From Desulfosoma caldarium (GTDB lineage: Bacteria > Desulfobacterota > Syntrophobacteria > Syntrophobacterales > DSM-9756), in assembly GCF_003751385.1 (NCBI RefSeq), contig NZ_RJVA01000011.1:192412-256411 (forward strand): 64,000 nt of DNA, given 5' to 3'. How positions within the stretch are numbered: the stretch's first letter is position 1; each line of letters opens with the position of its first letter. The notes below the pieces were generated by a model. That model saw only the letters and a list, made by a program, of their open reading frames with translations, did no database searches and was not told where the DNA came from. This document shows positions 8,938-17,440 of the stretch, piece after piece. The translations under genes and the position numbers were made by a program.

Positions 8938-9941
8938 TGTGGATTTATCCCGTTTTTCTTCCCCATGAGGGCTGCCCTTTTCGATGCGTGTACTGTGACC
9001 AGCAGGCCATCACTTCCGTGTCAGGTTCCGTCGTTTGGAAAGCCGCGATGGACCAAGTGATGGAGATGGCGCAAAGGGCTTTGGGCAACCAACAGCCCGG
9101 GGAAATAGCCTTTTACGGCGGAACCTTTACGCAGATTCCCGCAGAGGCCTTGGATCGGCTCTTGCGTGAGGCAGCGCAGTGGGTGCAGCGCGGCGCCTTT
9201 ACGGGCATTCGGTTTTCCACGCGGCCCGATGCCCTTGGACCCACGGTGGTGGCAAAGCTCGTGCCTTTTCCCGTGCGCACGGTGGAAATCGGAGCTCAAA
9301 GCTTGGATGACCGCGTGCTGGTCAGGTGCGGGCGAGGCCATACGGTGCGCCATGTGGCCGAAGCCATGAACAGGGTTCGGGCGGCAGGCTGGGCCGTGGG
9401 TCTGCAACTCATGGTAGGGCTTCCCGGCGAAGACCGTCGCTCCTTCGAAAAAACCTTGAAGCAAGCCCTCGTGCTGGCTCCGGACTTTGTTCGGTTGTAT
9501 CCCACACTGGTGCTTCGAGGGACCGTCTTGGAACAGTGGGTGCACAGGGGACTTTACTCGCCCTTGACGTTGGATGAAGCGGTGGAGCGGTGCGCTCGAG
9601 CCTGTGAACTTTTTGCCGAAAGAGGCATTCCGGTGATTCGTATCGGTGTGCAGACCACGGAAACCTTGCGACGCCCGGGCTTCGTGGTGGCCGGTCCCAA
9701 TCATCCCTCTCTGGGCTACCTCGTGCGCGTGCACTTATGGAGGCGCCGCGTGGACGGAGTCATGGCCCAAGGGCGTTTTAAGGGACGGAGCGTGGAAATT
9801 CATGCCCCGAAGCATCGACTGAGCGAGCTTATCGGCCCCGGCCGTTCCAATCTGACGTACTGGAAGAATCGGTGGCATCTGGGCTCGGTTCAGGTCGTGG
9901 GTGTGGAAGGAAAGGACGATGTGTCCGTTCATGAACCGTAA
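8934..9941 (+). CDS. Elp3-like radical SAM protein
   Basis: 335 residues. Residues 14-21 (CPFRCVYC) are a CxxxCxxC cluster motif that would bind the radical-SAM 4Fe-4S cluster. Further family blocks are [47 protein letters not shown] and [13 protein letters not shown]. This is the bacterial radical SAM group related to Elp3, whose substrate is not established. The ATG start overlaps the dacB stop (ATGA). There is no B12-binding domain and no C-terminal acetyltransferase domain, so it is not a full Elp3. Confidence 0.82.
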   Translation: MMWIYPVFLPHEGCPFRCVYCDQQAITSVSGSVVWKAAMDQVMEMAQRALGNQQPGEIAFYGGTFTQIPAEALDRLLREAAQWVQRGAFTGIRFSTRPDALGPTVVAKLVPFPVRTVEIGAQSLDDRVLVRCGRGHTVRHVAEAMNRVRAAGWAVGLQLMVGLPGEDRRSFEKTLKQALVLAPDFVRLYPTLVLRGTVLEQWVHRGLYSPLTLDEAVERCARACELFAERGIPVIRIGVQTTETLRRPGFVVAGPNHPSLGYLVRVHLWRRRVDGVMAQGRFKGRSVEIHAPKHRLSELIGPGRSNLTYWKNRWHLGSVQVVGVEGKDDVSVHEP

Positions 9942-10059
9942 GGTGCCTTCATGAGGTAGGTGAAAGGGGTCCGTGGCTTGCCGTGGAAAATTTACGGCGG
10001 CCTTTTGAAGCGGGATCGGTTGCTGAAGCGGGTCGAGCTCGTTACAATCCTCGGCGAAC

Positions 10060-11163
10060 ATGGCTAGGGAGGATTCTGTGCCGGGAAGACCGCGCCGTCG
10101 AGTTTCACGTCAGATTCGTGTGGGCCATGTGCCCGTTGGGGGTGATGCACCCGTGGTGGTCCAGTCCATGACCAACACGGATACACGCCATGTGGCCGCA
10201 ACCGTTTCGCAGATTCAAAGACTGGTGCAGGCGGGATGCGAAATTGTTCGCGTGGCGGTGCCCAATGCGGAAGCCGTGGAAGCCCTTGGCCAAATCAAGA
10301 AACACGTGACGGTGCCGATCATTGCCGACATTCACTTCGACTACCGTCTGGCTCTGGGGGCCTTGCGGGCCGGAGCCGACGGGCTTCGCATTAATCCAGG
10401 AAACATTGGAGAGCCGGACAAGGTGCGCCGCGTGGCCCAAGAAGCGCGGGATCGCGGTGTGCCCCTTCGCATTGGGGTCAACAGCGGCTCGGTGGAGCGG
10501 GATCTTTTGGCCAAGTACGGAGGGCCCACGGCCGAGGCCATGGTGGAAAGTGCCCAAAGGCACATGGACTTTGTGGCGGACTGCGGCTTGACGGACTTCA
10601 AGGTTTCTTTGAAATCATCCGATGTTTTGACAACCGTGGAAGCCTATCGCCAATTGGCAAGGTGTTCCGACGTTCCCCTGCATGTGGGGGTGACCGAAGC
10701 GGGTCCCATCGTTTTGGGGGCCGTCAAATCCGCTTTGGGTATCGGTCTTTTGCTGGCGGAAGGCATCGGGGACACCATTCGGGTTTCCGTGACGGCCGAT
10801 CCCGAAGAAGAACTGCCCATCGCCTATGCCATTCTGCGTTCCTTGGGACTCAGGGACCGCGGTGTCGACGTCATTAGCTGCCCCACCTGCGGCCGCACCG
10901 AATGGAAGCTCATGGACGTGGTGCAGGACGTGGAACGGCGACTTCGGCACATTGCCACCCCGATCAAGGTGGCGGTCATGGGCTGCGCCGTCAACGGCCC
11001 GGGAGAGGCTCGAGAAGCGGACGTGGGCATTGCGGGGGGGCGAGGCCAGGGAATTCTGTTCAAGAAAGGTCAACTTGTGGAAAAGGTGCCTGAAGAAAGG
11101 GTCCTGGAACGATTGCTTCAGGAAGTGCAGGCCATGACGCAAGAGAGCCTAGACGGGTCATGA
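10060..11163 (+). CDS. ispG: 4-hydroxy-3-methylbut-2-enyl diphosphate synthase
   Basis: 367 residues, full-length GcpE/IspG of the MEP isoprenoid pathway. It converts MEcPP to HMBPP with a 4Fe-4S cluster. Visible are the N-terminal barrel (VQSMTNTDT, IIADIHFDYRLA, LRINPGNIG, GVNSGSVE) and the C-terminal cluster domain with CPTCGR and MGCAVNGPGE. A gap of 118 bases precedes it; relA/spoT follows after 13 bases. Confidence 0.96.
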   Translation: MAREDSVPGRPRRRVSRQIRVGHVPVGGDAPVVVQSMTNTDTRHVAATVSQIQRLVQAGCEIVRVAVPNAEAVEALGQIKKHVTVPIIADIHFDYRLALGALRAGADGLRINPGNIGEPDKVRRVAQEARDRGVPLRIGVNSGSVERDLLAKYGGPTAEAMVESAQRHMDFVADCGLTDFKVSLKSSDVLTTVEAYRQLARCSDVPLHVGVTEAGPIVLGAVKSALGIGLLLAEGIGDTIRVSVTADPEEELPIAYAILRSLGLRDRGVDVISCPTCGRTEWKLMDVVQDVERRLRHIATPIKVAVMGCAVNGPGEAREADVGIAGGRGQGILFKKGQLVEKVPEERVLERLLQEVQAMTQESLDGS

Positions 11164-11176
11164 GGCGAAAGAGACG

Positions 11177-13324
11177 GTGACGCAGTATTTCCAGATCGAG
11201 GATCAGGTCTTGCGCTATTTTCCCGAAGCGGACGTGGCCTTGATGCGGCGGGCTTACAGCCTATGTGCCCAAGCGCACCGTGGTCATGCCAGATTGCCCT
11301 CGGAACCGTACCTGGAACATTACCTGGAAACCGCCTCCCTCATGGCCCGGCTTCAGATGGACGATCACACGGTGGCGGCCTGCTTTCTTCATGATGTTCT
11401 GGATGATGACATTCTATCCGAGGACGACCTCAAGGATCAGATGGGTGAGCATGTGGCGGGCATCATAGCCGGCGTGCATCGCGTCTCGCAGCTTCGCCTC
11501 GAGGAGGGAAAAGAAAAACAGGCGGAAGATCTGCGCAAGATGATTCTGGCCATGGTGCGAGATGTGCGCGTCATTTTCATCAAGCTGGCCGATGTGCTTC
11601 ATGACACGCGCGTGGTGCACCGCTTTCCCGAGGGAGAAAAAGCCGCTTTGGCCCGTGAGGCCATGGAAATCTATGCCCCGTTGGCCAGCCGCTTGGGCGT
11701 CGAATGGATGAAGGTGGAATTGGAAGACCGAGCCTTTGCCGTCCTGTATCCCGACGCTTTTGCGGAACTTCAAACTCGCCTGCAGAAGACGGAAGTGGAA
11801 AGGCGCCGTTACATCGAGGAAGTTCGGGGCATTCTCACGGAGAAACTGCAGGAAAATGGCCTCAATGGCCGTGTGCTCGGACGGTCGAAGCATCTTTACA
11901 GCATTTACCGAAAGATGGTCGCCCAGCATCTGGACCTGGATCGCATCTACGACCTCATCGCTTTTCGCATCATCACGGATTCCGTCCCGGCCTGCTACGA
12001 AATCCTGGCCTTGGTGCACGCCCTGTGGGAACCCGTGCCGGGACGATACAAGGACTATATCGCTCGGCCCAAAGCCAACATGTACCAGTCCTTGCACACC
12101 ACGGTCATCGGGCCGCATCAGGAACGCATGGAAGTCCAGATTCGAACGGAAGAGATGGACCGCGTGGCCAACGAAGGGATTGCGGCCCACTGGCTTTACA
12201 AGGAAGGGCGCCCCCTGGAAGGGGTGAGTCGCGAGGAGACGGAACGGTTTTCGTGGTTGCGCCAACTTCTGGAACCCGAAAAGGGCTGGAGAAATCCCAA
12301 GCGTTTTTTTGAAAGCTTTCAGCTCGATCTCTATCCCGACGAAGTGTACGTCTTTTCTCCCGACGGCGATGTGAAAGTCTTGCCCCGCGGCGCGACACCC
12401 ATCGACTTTGCCTACGCCGTGCACACAGAAGTGGGGCACCGGTGCGTGGGGGCACGGGTCAACGGCAAGATCCTGCCGTTGCGCTCCGAGCTTCGCAGCG
12501 GGGACGTGGTGGAAATCATCACCGCTCCCAACCACAAGCCCAGCAAGGATTGGCTCAATTTTGTCAAGAGCAGCAAGGCACGAAGCCGCATTCGCCATTG
12601 GTTCAAGACGGAAGAGCGCGATCGGTCCATCGCCTTGGGCCGGGAAATCTGCGAACGGGAATTTCGCAAACGAGGCCTCCATTTCAACCACTACATCAAT
12701 TCCCCGGAACTGTTGGAAGCGGCACGCCAGTTTTCCTTGCGCACCGTCGACGATCTTTTGGCCAGCATCGGCTACAAGAAGGTTTCCCCCGTGCAGCTCA
12801 TTGGACGGCTGCCTTTGCCGGAACCGGAAGAGGAAGAGCCGCGGGAGGAAAAACCTTCGGAACGGAAAAAACCGGTCAAGCCGGATGAAGGCATTCGCGT
12901 GCAAGGCGTGGACGATGTGCTCTTTCGCATGGCCAAGTGCTGCAATCCCCTGCCCGGAGAACCCATCGTGGGCTACATCACACGAGGCCGCGGCGTGACC
13001 ATACATCGGCGTTCCTGCAAGAATGTCGGAAGCTGGGACGCAGAGCGCCAGATCGAGGTGCAATGGGATACCGGGGAAGCTCAAACCTATCCTGTGGACA
13101 TCAAGGTGGTCTACGACGGGGATCGCGCCACGGTGGGGGCATTGAGCACGCTGCTGGGACAGCTGGATGTGACCGTGAACGATTTTCGCATTCACCGTCA
13201 TGAGTCCGGCCTGGCACAGTGCCGATTTCGCGTGGAAATTCGAGACAGTGAGCACCTGAACCGGGTGATGACCGCGCTTCGAAATGAAAAGAACGTCTAC
13301 GAAGTGGTGCGGGTCGGTGAATGA
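11177..13324 (+). CDS. RelA/SpoT-type (p)ppGpp synthetase/hydrolase
   Basis: 715 residues with the full long-RSH layout: HD domain (about 20-180), synthetase domain (about 220-340; RSKHLYSIYRKM, YKDYIARPK, YQSLHTTV, EVQIRT), TGS (about 385-450), a helical linker and a C-terminal ACT domain. The start is GTG 11177. Lined up with the studied Rel from Streptococcus, the hydrolase residues R39, H48, H72, D73, D77 and D139 are kept. Two differ: the Glu of HDxxED is Asp (D76) and the Asn of KLADRLHN is Asp (D143; KLADVLHD). The synthetase NGYQSLH is NMYQSLH here. Hydrolase strength is therefore uncertain. It may be the only long RSH, but that cannot be told from this window. Confidence 0.9.
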   Translation: MTQYFQIEDQVLRYFPEADVALMRRAYSLCAQAHRGHARLPSEPYLEHYLETASLMARLQMDDHTVAACFLHDVLDDDILSEDDLKDQMGEHVAGIIAGVHRVSQLRLEEGKEKQAEDLRKMILAMVRDVRVIFIKLADVLHDTRVVHRFPEGEKAALAREAMEIYAPLASRLGVEWMKVELEDRAFAVLYPDAFAELQTRLQKTEVERRRYIEEVRGILTEKLQENGLNGRVLGRSKHLYSIYRKMVAQHLDLDRIYDLIAFRIITDSVPACYEILALVHALWEPVPGRYKDYIARPKANMYQSLHTTVIGPHQERMEVQIRTEEMDRVANEGIAAHWLYKEGRPLEGVSREETERFSWLRQLLEPEKGWRNPKRFFESFQLDLYPDEVYVFSPDGDVKVLPRGATPIDFAYAVHTEVGHRCVGARVNGKILPLRSELRSGDVVEIITAPNHKPSKDWLNFVKSSKARSRIRHWFKTEERDRSIALGREICEREFRKRGLHFNHYINSPELLEAARQFSLRTVDDLLASIGYKKVSPVQLIGRLPLPEPEEEEPREEKPSERKKPVKPDEGIRVQGVDDVLFRMAKCCNPLPGEPIVGYITRGRGVTIHRRSCKNVGSWDAERQIEVQWDTGEAQTYPVDIKVVYDGDRATVGALSTLLGQLDVTVNDFRIHRHESGLAQCRFRVEIRDSEHLNRVMTALRNEKNVYEVVRVGE

Positions 13325-13419
13325 ATCGAGCGATGGTGGTCAAGAAAAATCCTGAAAGGGCATTCCGTAGGAGCCTTTTGTCAGCAGGAACCGAGTGCTT
13401 TCAAGGAGCGTGATGCCGC

Positions 13420-14034
13420 GTGTCGGAGCCATGGAACGACGCCTTTCTGAAGGCACTGCAGGAGCCGAGGCCCGATCCGGGTGGAGGGTCCGCCGCCGCT
13501 CATGGCGGCCTGATGGCCTTGTGTCTTCTGCATAAGGTGGCGGCGCTGGAAGCAAAACGGGCTGCAAGAACTTCGACGGTCGGCCGATGGTGGAACGAGA
13601 CGCTCCAGGAAATCCGTTCCTTGGCCGAGGCCTTTCGTCGGTGGCGTCAAGATGACGCGGTGGCGTACCAAAAGCTGGCCCAAGTCCATAAGATGGAAGC
13701 ATCCCATGCGGTTCGGGATAGCGCTGCCACGGAGGCGGCAAAGATCCCCTTGGCCATCATGAAAACCGCGGCGAGCGCCTTGAAAATGGCCGTAGCCATC
13801 GGCGACCGATGCGCGCGCCATTTGACCGCCGATGTGGCCGTGGCGGCGGAATTCTTGGGATCGGCGCTGCACGGCGCTTTTTGGATCGCTTTGGCCAATG
13901 CAGAATGCCTGCACGATGCCAAAAGTCGAGAAGATCTTCGGCGGATGCTTCGGAAACAGCGGGAGGAAGGGGAAGAAACACTGCGCGTGGTGAGACACAG
14001 CCTCAAGGATCGTTGTGAAGCTGGCCGCCGATAA
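13420..14034 (+). CDS. Cyclodeaminase/cyclohydrolase family protein (FchA-like)
   Basis: 204 residues, all helical in appearance, with the family signature PDPGGGSAAAHGG near the N-terminus. The family includes formimino-THF cyclodeaminase and the methenyl-THF cyclohydrolase FchA of acetogens. The next gene is a methyl-THF methyltransferase-like protein overlapping by 20 bases, so a role in folate C1 interconversion is the likeliest reading. Start: GTG 13420, with AAGGAG at 13402-13407, rather far upstream. Confidence 0.82.
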   Translation: MSEPWNDAFLKALQEPRPDPGGGSAAAHGGLMALCLLHKVAALEAKRAARTSTVGRWWNETLQEIRSLAEAFRRWRQDDAVAYQKLAQVHKMEASHAVRDSAATEAAKIPLAIMKTAASALKMAVAIGDRCARHLTADVAVAAEFLGSALHGAFWIALANAECLHDAKSREDLRRMLRKQREEGEETLRVVRHSLKDRCEAGRR

Positions 14035-14824
14035 CCTCAATGCCTTGAACCCGCGAGTGGCGCAGGCCCTTCGCGACCTGGACCCGGTGCCCATTCGAGA
14101 ACTGGTGCAGCGGTGCACCTCGCCTGGTGTGGACTGGATCGACCTCAATCCCGGCTACCTTTCCAAGCGCCACTATGATCGCATGGCTTTTTTGGTGGAA
14201 ACGGTGGAAGCCGTCACGGATCGAGGACTCATTTTGGACAGCCCAAACCCTGAGGTTTTAGCCCGAGGTTTGGCTGCATGCCGCAAGACACCCGTGCTGA
14301 GCGCCCTGTCTCGAGAGCCGCACAAGATCGATGGCCTTCTTCCTCTGGCGGTGGCCTACGGCACACCGCTGGTGGTGCTTCTCATGGATGAGCGGTCTCG
14401 AGTTCCCGTGTCCATGGAAGAGCGCCTGGCCCTTGCCGTGGAGCTTCGAGAAACGGCCATGGCGGTGGGAGTGGCGCCGCACCGGTTGATCTTCGATCCG
14501 GTCCTGCCCAATCTCAGTTGGCCCGATGCGGCAGAACATGTGCGCGAAGTGGTCAAAACCGTGCGCATGCTTTCGGGCGGGTCGATTTTTCCCGAACCCG
14601 CTCGGACCATGGTGGGACTATCCAACCTGCGAAGCGGCCTGAGAAAAAGATACCCTTTGGATGTGGAAATACGGTGCCTGGCGGTGTTGGCCGGAGCCGG
14701 CCTGGACACGGTCCTTGCGGACACGGTCCAGCCGGATTTTCTTGGGGCTTACAAAGCGATCAACCGTCTCGTGGCGGATGAGGAAACCAATGGACGATTC
14801 CCGGCACCCCATGAGAGGGACTGA
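14015..14824 (+). CDS. Methyltetrahydrofolate:corrinoid methyltransferase-like (AcsE type)
   Basis: 269 residues with a pterin-binding TIM barrel like dihydropteroate synthase. Visible blocks are WIDLNPG (strand 2 region), LILDSPNPEVL, a LIFDPVLPNLS segment and the GLSNLRSGLRKR block characteristic of methyltransferases of the AcsE/MtgA group. These pass the methyl of 5-methyl-THF to a cob(I)amide protein. GTG start inside the preceding gene, so probably co-translated. AcsE is the reading best supported by the FchA-like neighbour; other corrinoid methyltransferases of the group cannot be excluded. Confidence 0.8.
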   Translation: MKLAADNLNALNPRVAQALRDLDPVPIRELVQRCTSPGVDWIDLNPGYLSKRHYDRMAFLVETVEAVTDRGLILDSPNPEVLARGLAACRKTPVLSALSREPHKIDGLLPLAVAYGTPLVVLLMDERSRVPVSMEERLALAVELRETAMAVGVAPHRLIFDPVLPNLSWPDAAEHVREVVKTVRMLSGGSIFPEPARTMVGLSNLRSGLRKRYPLDVEIRCLAVLAGAGLDTVLADTVQPDFLGAYKAINRLVADEETNGRFPAPHERD

Positions 14825-14840
14825 CGGGTACAGGGCGGTT

Positions 14841-15035
14841 TCAGGCGGGTTTCACCACCATGCCGGAACGAAGGCAACGGGTGCAGACGCGCACGCGGCG
14901 AACTGTACCATCGGAATAAACATGGCGCACGCGCTGCAGATTGGGATACCAAACCTTCTTGGTCTTGTTGTTGGCGTGACTCACGTTATGCCCCACATGA
15001 GGCGTCTTTCCACAAAATTGGCATGTGCGACTCAT
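14841..15035 (-). CDS. rpmB: 50S ribosomal protein L28
   Basis: 64 residues starting [20 protein letters not shown], the standard L28 N-terminus, with [17 protein letters not shown] near the end. Two CxxC pairs suggest the zinc-binding form. The start is set at 15035 because AGGAAAGGA stands just upstream; a longer frame adds 16 residues that do not look like L28. It converges with the preceding plus-strand operon, with 16 bases between the stops, and diverges from the receiver/TPR gene. Confidence 0.95.
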   Translation of the reverse strand: MSRTCQFCGKTPHVGHNVSHANNKTKKVWYPNLQRVRHVYSDGTVRRVRVCTRCLRSGMVVKPA

Positions 15036-15389
15036 GACGTGGTCCTTTCCTGACGTATCGAATTTATCCGATCGATATTTCAATTATTTTACGTTCCTCA
15101 TGGGCTTCAACGTAACGAATCGACTCTGTTAGCATAAGGCCCTCTGGAGGGCAAGATTTTTTTCCGCGTCTTCGCCGACACGGGATCAAGGCCGAAGGGG
15201 GGGATGGCGTGGTGCGGCGTGCGGCGCTATCCCCTCTTCGCGTGGAGCGTAGAGGATGCCGTGCTGACTTTGGGGCCTGCGAGAGCGATCAAAGTCTCTC
15301 GTTTTGGCGGCAAATGTGTTATGGAAGGATTCACGTGCGGTTGGTGCTCAGGGTTCAGAAAAGAAAAGGCGTGGTTGAAAGAGGCTGAT

Positions 15390-16532
15390 GTGAACGACGA
15401 GATCGTGACCAAACCTTTTCACGTGCTTGTGGTCTTCGGGGATGCGCCACTGCGTCGAACCATCAAGGCAACCCTTCGCCAACTGGGGTATCAGGGCGTG
15501 CATGCTGTGGAAAACGGTGTGGAAGCCCTGCAGTGGCTGGATTCGGGGCAGAAGGTCGATGTGATCATCACGAGTTTGCACAGGACCCGTCTGGACGGTT
15601 TTGAGCTGCTGGAAAGGATTCGTTCGCAGCCGAACACCAAAAATCTTCCTGTGGTGCTCGTGGCAGGAAAGGCGACGGAACAACTGGTGGCGCAAGCCAT
15701 TGAAACGGATGCCGACGGTTATGTCTTGATGCCCTTTACCCCGGCCGATTTGGAGCGTCGCATCGACGAACTGATAGAGCGACGCACCAAGCCGAGCCTT
15801 TATCAGCAACTGCTTTCGTCCGGGCAGGCCACTCTAGAGACGGCGCCTCAGGAATCGATCATGTGGTTTCGGGAGGCCGTCCATGAAAATCCCTCCAACC
15901 CCATCGGCCATTACTGGCTCGGGCAGGCTTTGGAAAGAGCGGGTCTCATGGATGAGGCGCAAAAAGCCTACCGCACGGCGGTGGAGCTGAATCCCTTGCA
16001 CGTCAAATCCATGGATCGGCTGAGGGAGTTTTACCGAAAAAGTGGCCGCACGGATGAGCTCTACGACATCCTGACGCGCATGTATCGTGCCCGTCCCGAT
16101 CGGCGCGATGTGGCTCTGGAACTGGGACCTTTGGCCTTGGCCAAAGGGGATGTGGAACGAGGCATCGCGTGTTTTGAATTTTTAGTGGGCAGCGTGCGGA
16201 ATCGGCCCAAGGCTTTGGGGGCGGTTCTGGCGCGATTTTACCGGTTCGACGTGCTTCGGGCCGATGTGGCGCGTCTAGCCATGAGCGTTTATCTCGAGGC
16301 TGTGGAAAAAGATGCGGAAGCCGCCTATCTTTTGGCTCAGATTCTGACCGCCTGCGACCATGCGGCGCAGGCGCGAGACGGCCTGGTGAAGCTTCTCAGG
16401 CGTTCCAAAGAATTTGAAAAACCCTTCGTCATCAAGGTTCATCTTCTTTTGGCCCATATCTACGATAAGGTTGGCATCGAAAGGCTGGCCAAAGAACATC
16501 GCGAGACCGCCCGATCACTTCAGGCATCTTAA
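15390..16532 (+). CDS. Pseudo-receiver domain protein with TPR repeats
   Basis: About 380 residues from GTG 15390; the frame is open from 15204, but the extra 62 residues show no domain. The first ~120 residues have a CheY-like fold pattern (HVLVVFGDAP, DVIITSLHRTRLDGFELL, LPVVLVAGKA, GYVLMPF). The phospho-acceptor Asp is replaced by Ser in IITS, the DD pair is reduced to GD, and the conserved Lys (KPF) is Met, so phosphorylation is unlikely. The remainder contains several TPR-like helical pairs (IGHYWLGQALERAGLMDEAQ and following). Probably a protein-interaction scaffold; no output domain is seen. Confidence 0.8.
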   Translation: MNDEIVTKPFHVLVVFGDAPLRRTIKATLRQLGYQGVHAVENGVEALQWLDSGQKVDVIITSLHRTRLDGFELLERIRSQPNTKNLPVVLVAGKATEQLVAQAIETDADGYVLMPFTPADLERRIDELIERRTKPSLYQQLLSSGQATLETAPQESIMWFREAVHENPSNPIGHYWLGQALERAGLMDEAQKAYRTAVELNPLHVKSMDRLREFYRKSGRTDELYDILTRMYRARPDRRDVALELGPLALAKGDVERGIACFEFLVGSVRNRPKALGAVLARFYRFDVLRADVARLAMSVYLEAVEKDAEAAYLLAQILTACDHAAQARDGLVKLLRRSKEFEKPFVIKVHLLLAHIYDKVGIERLAKEHRETARSLQAS

Positions 16533-16539
16533 GGCTGCG

Positions 16540-16971
16540 CACAAGGGACTCAGGCATAGAGAGCGGCCACCGCCTTCCGTGCGAGCATAGATCGCGCGTG
16601 GACGCGCCGCAGCTTTTGCCGACCATGGGATTCAAGGCCCGGGTCACCGGGTTCCAGAATAAGGCCACCGTGCGCTGCCACTGGCGATGTTGCAGCGTAA
16701 CCACGGCTTGAACCACGCCCACCAAAAGCCGTAAGGCCCCAGATGGGCTGACGGTCAGGCGGATCTCGTATTTCTGTTGCAGACCTTCGATCTTGGGGGA
16801 GGCTTCCTCGGGCAAAGCCTGAACCTTGGCCAGCCGGTCCGCTTTTTGCGCTTTGCCCAGTGTGGGATGCTTCAATTCGGAGCTCATTTCTTCTTCCAAA
16901 GCCTGACAATATTTCCCGCGTGTGGAGCACATCCCGCCGAAGCCTTCGGTGCATGTTTTCGATAAAATCAT
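16540..16971 (-). pseudogene. Possible decayed protein-coding remnant
   Basis: A minus-strand frame shows a coiled segment (EEEMSSELKHPTLGKAQKAD) followed by RQWQRTVALFWNPVTRALNP, which reads like real protein. It lacks a credible start, shifts frame and runs into the preceding gene's end. I cannot assign a family. The rest of 16533-17440 holds no gene that I can support. Confidence 0.35.
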
Positions 16972-17440
16972 GCAAGTCCTGTAGGGCCAGGGTTGGCGCG
17001 AAGCGGGCCGGCCTTCACGGCATATTCGATGTCTTTGGATAAATGCTCAGTGACATTGTTCGGGACGAAACATGCGCATTGAAACCAGAACCAGTTGTCC
17101 GCCCCCCAACCACGGCTCCCGTCTTTTCCCGGGCTGCCAGATGGCCTGTCCCTCCTTGCGTTCATCGCTCAAGGCCGTGTAATGGGCATAATGTCTTAGT
17201 TCAACGGGAGTTGGAATTTTCCATGTTGAAAATTAGCTAGTCCCATGCCGTTGCTGAGCATTCAGCACGGAAGACCTTTGCTGTTGGCCCTCATGATCCG
17301 ATAGTATATAGTATGGCCAGAGCCGGCGTCAGGGCTAAGCCCCTGGGGCGCGTCGCCTTGAGGCAACTTTTGGGCCACGCTGGTGAGACATTAGGCCAAC
17401 GGCGGACGTGTGTTTAGCAGGCTTTACGGCGCACAGTGCG

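Noticed and set aside
11414-13255. 613-residue open frame opposite the RelA/SpoT gene
   Set aside because: Antisense reading of a high-GC gene; no motifs, no ribosome site.
15204-15389. 62-residue N-terminal extension of the receiver/TPR protein
   Set aside because: No ribosome site at 15204 and no domain signal; GTG 15390 precedes the receiver fold directly.
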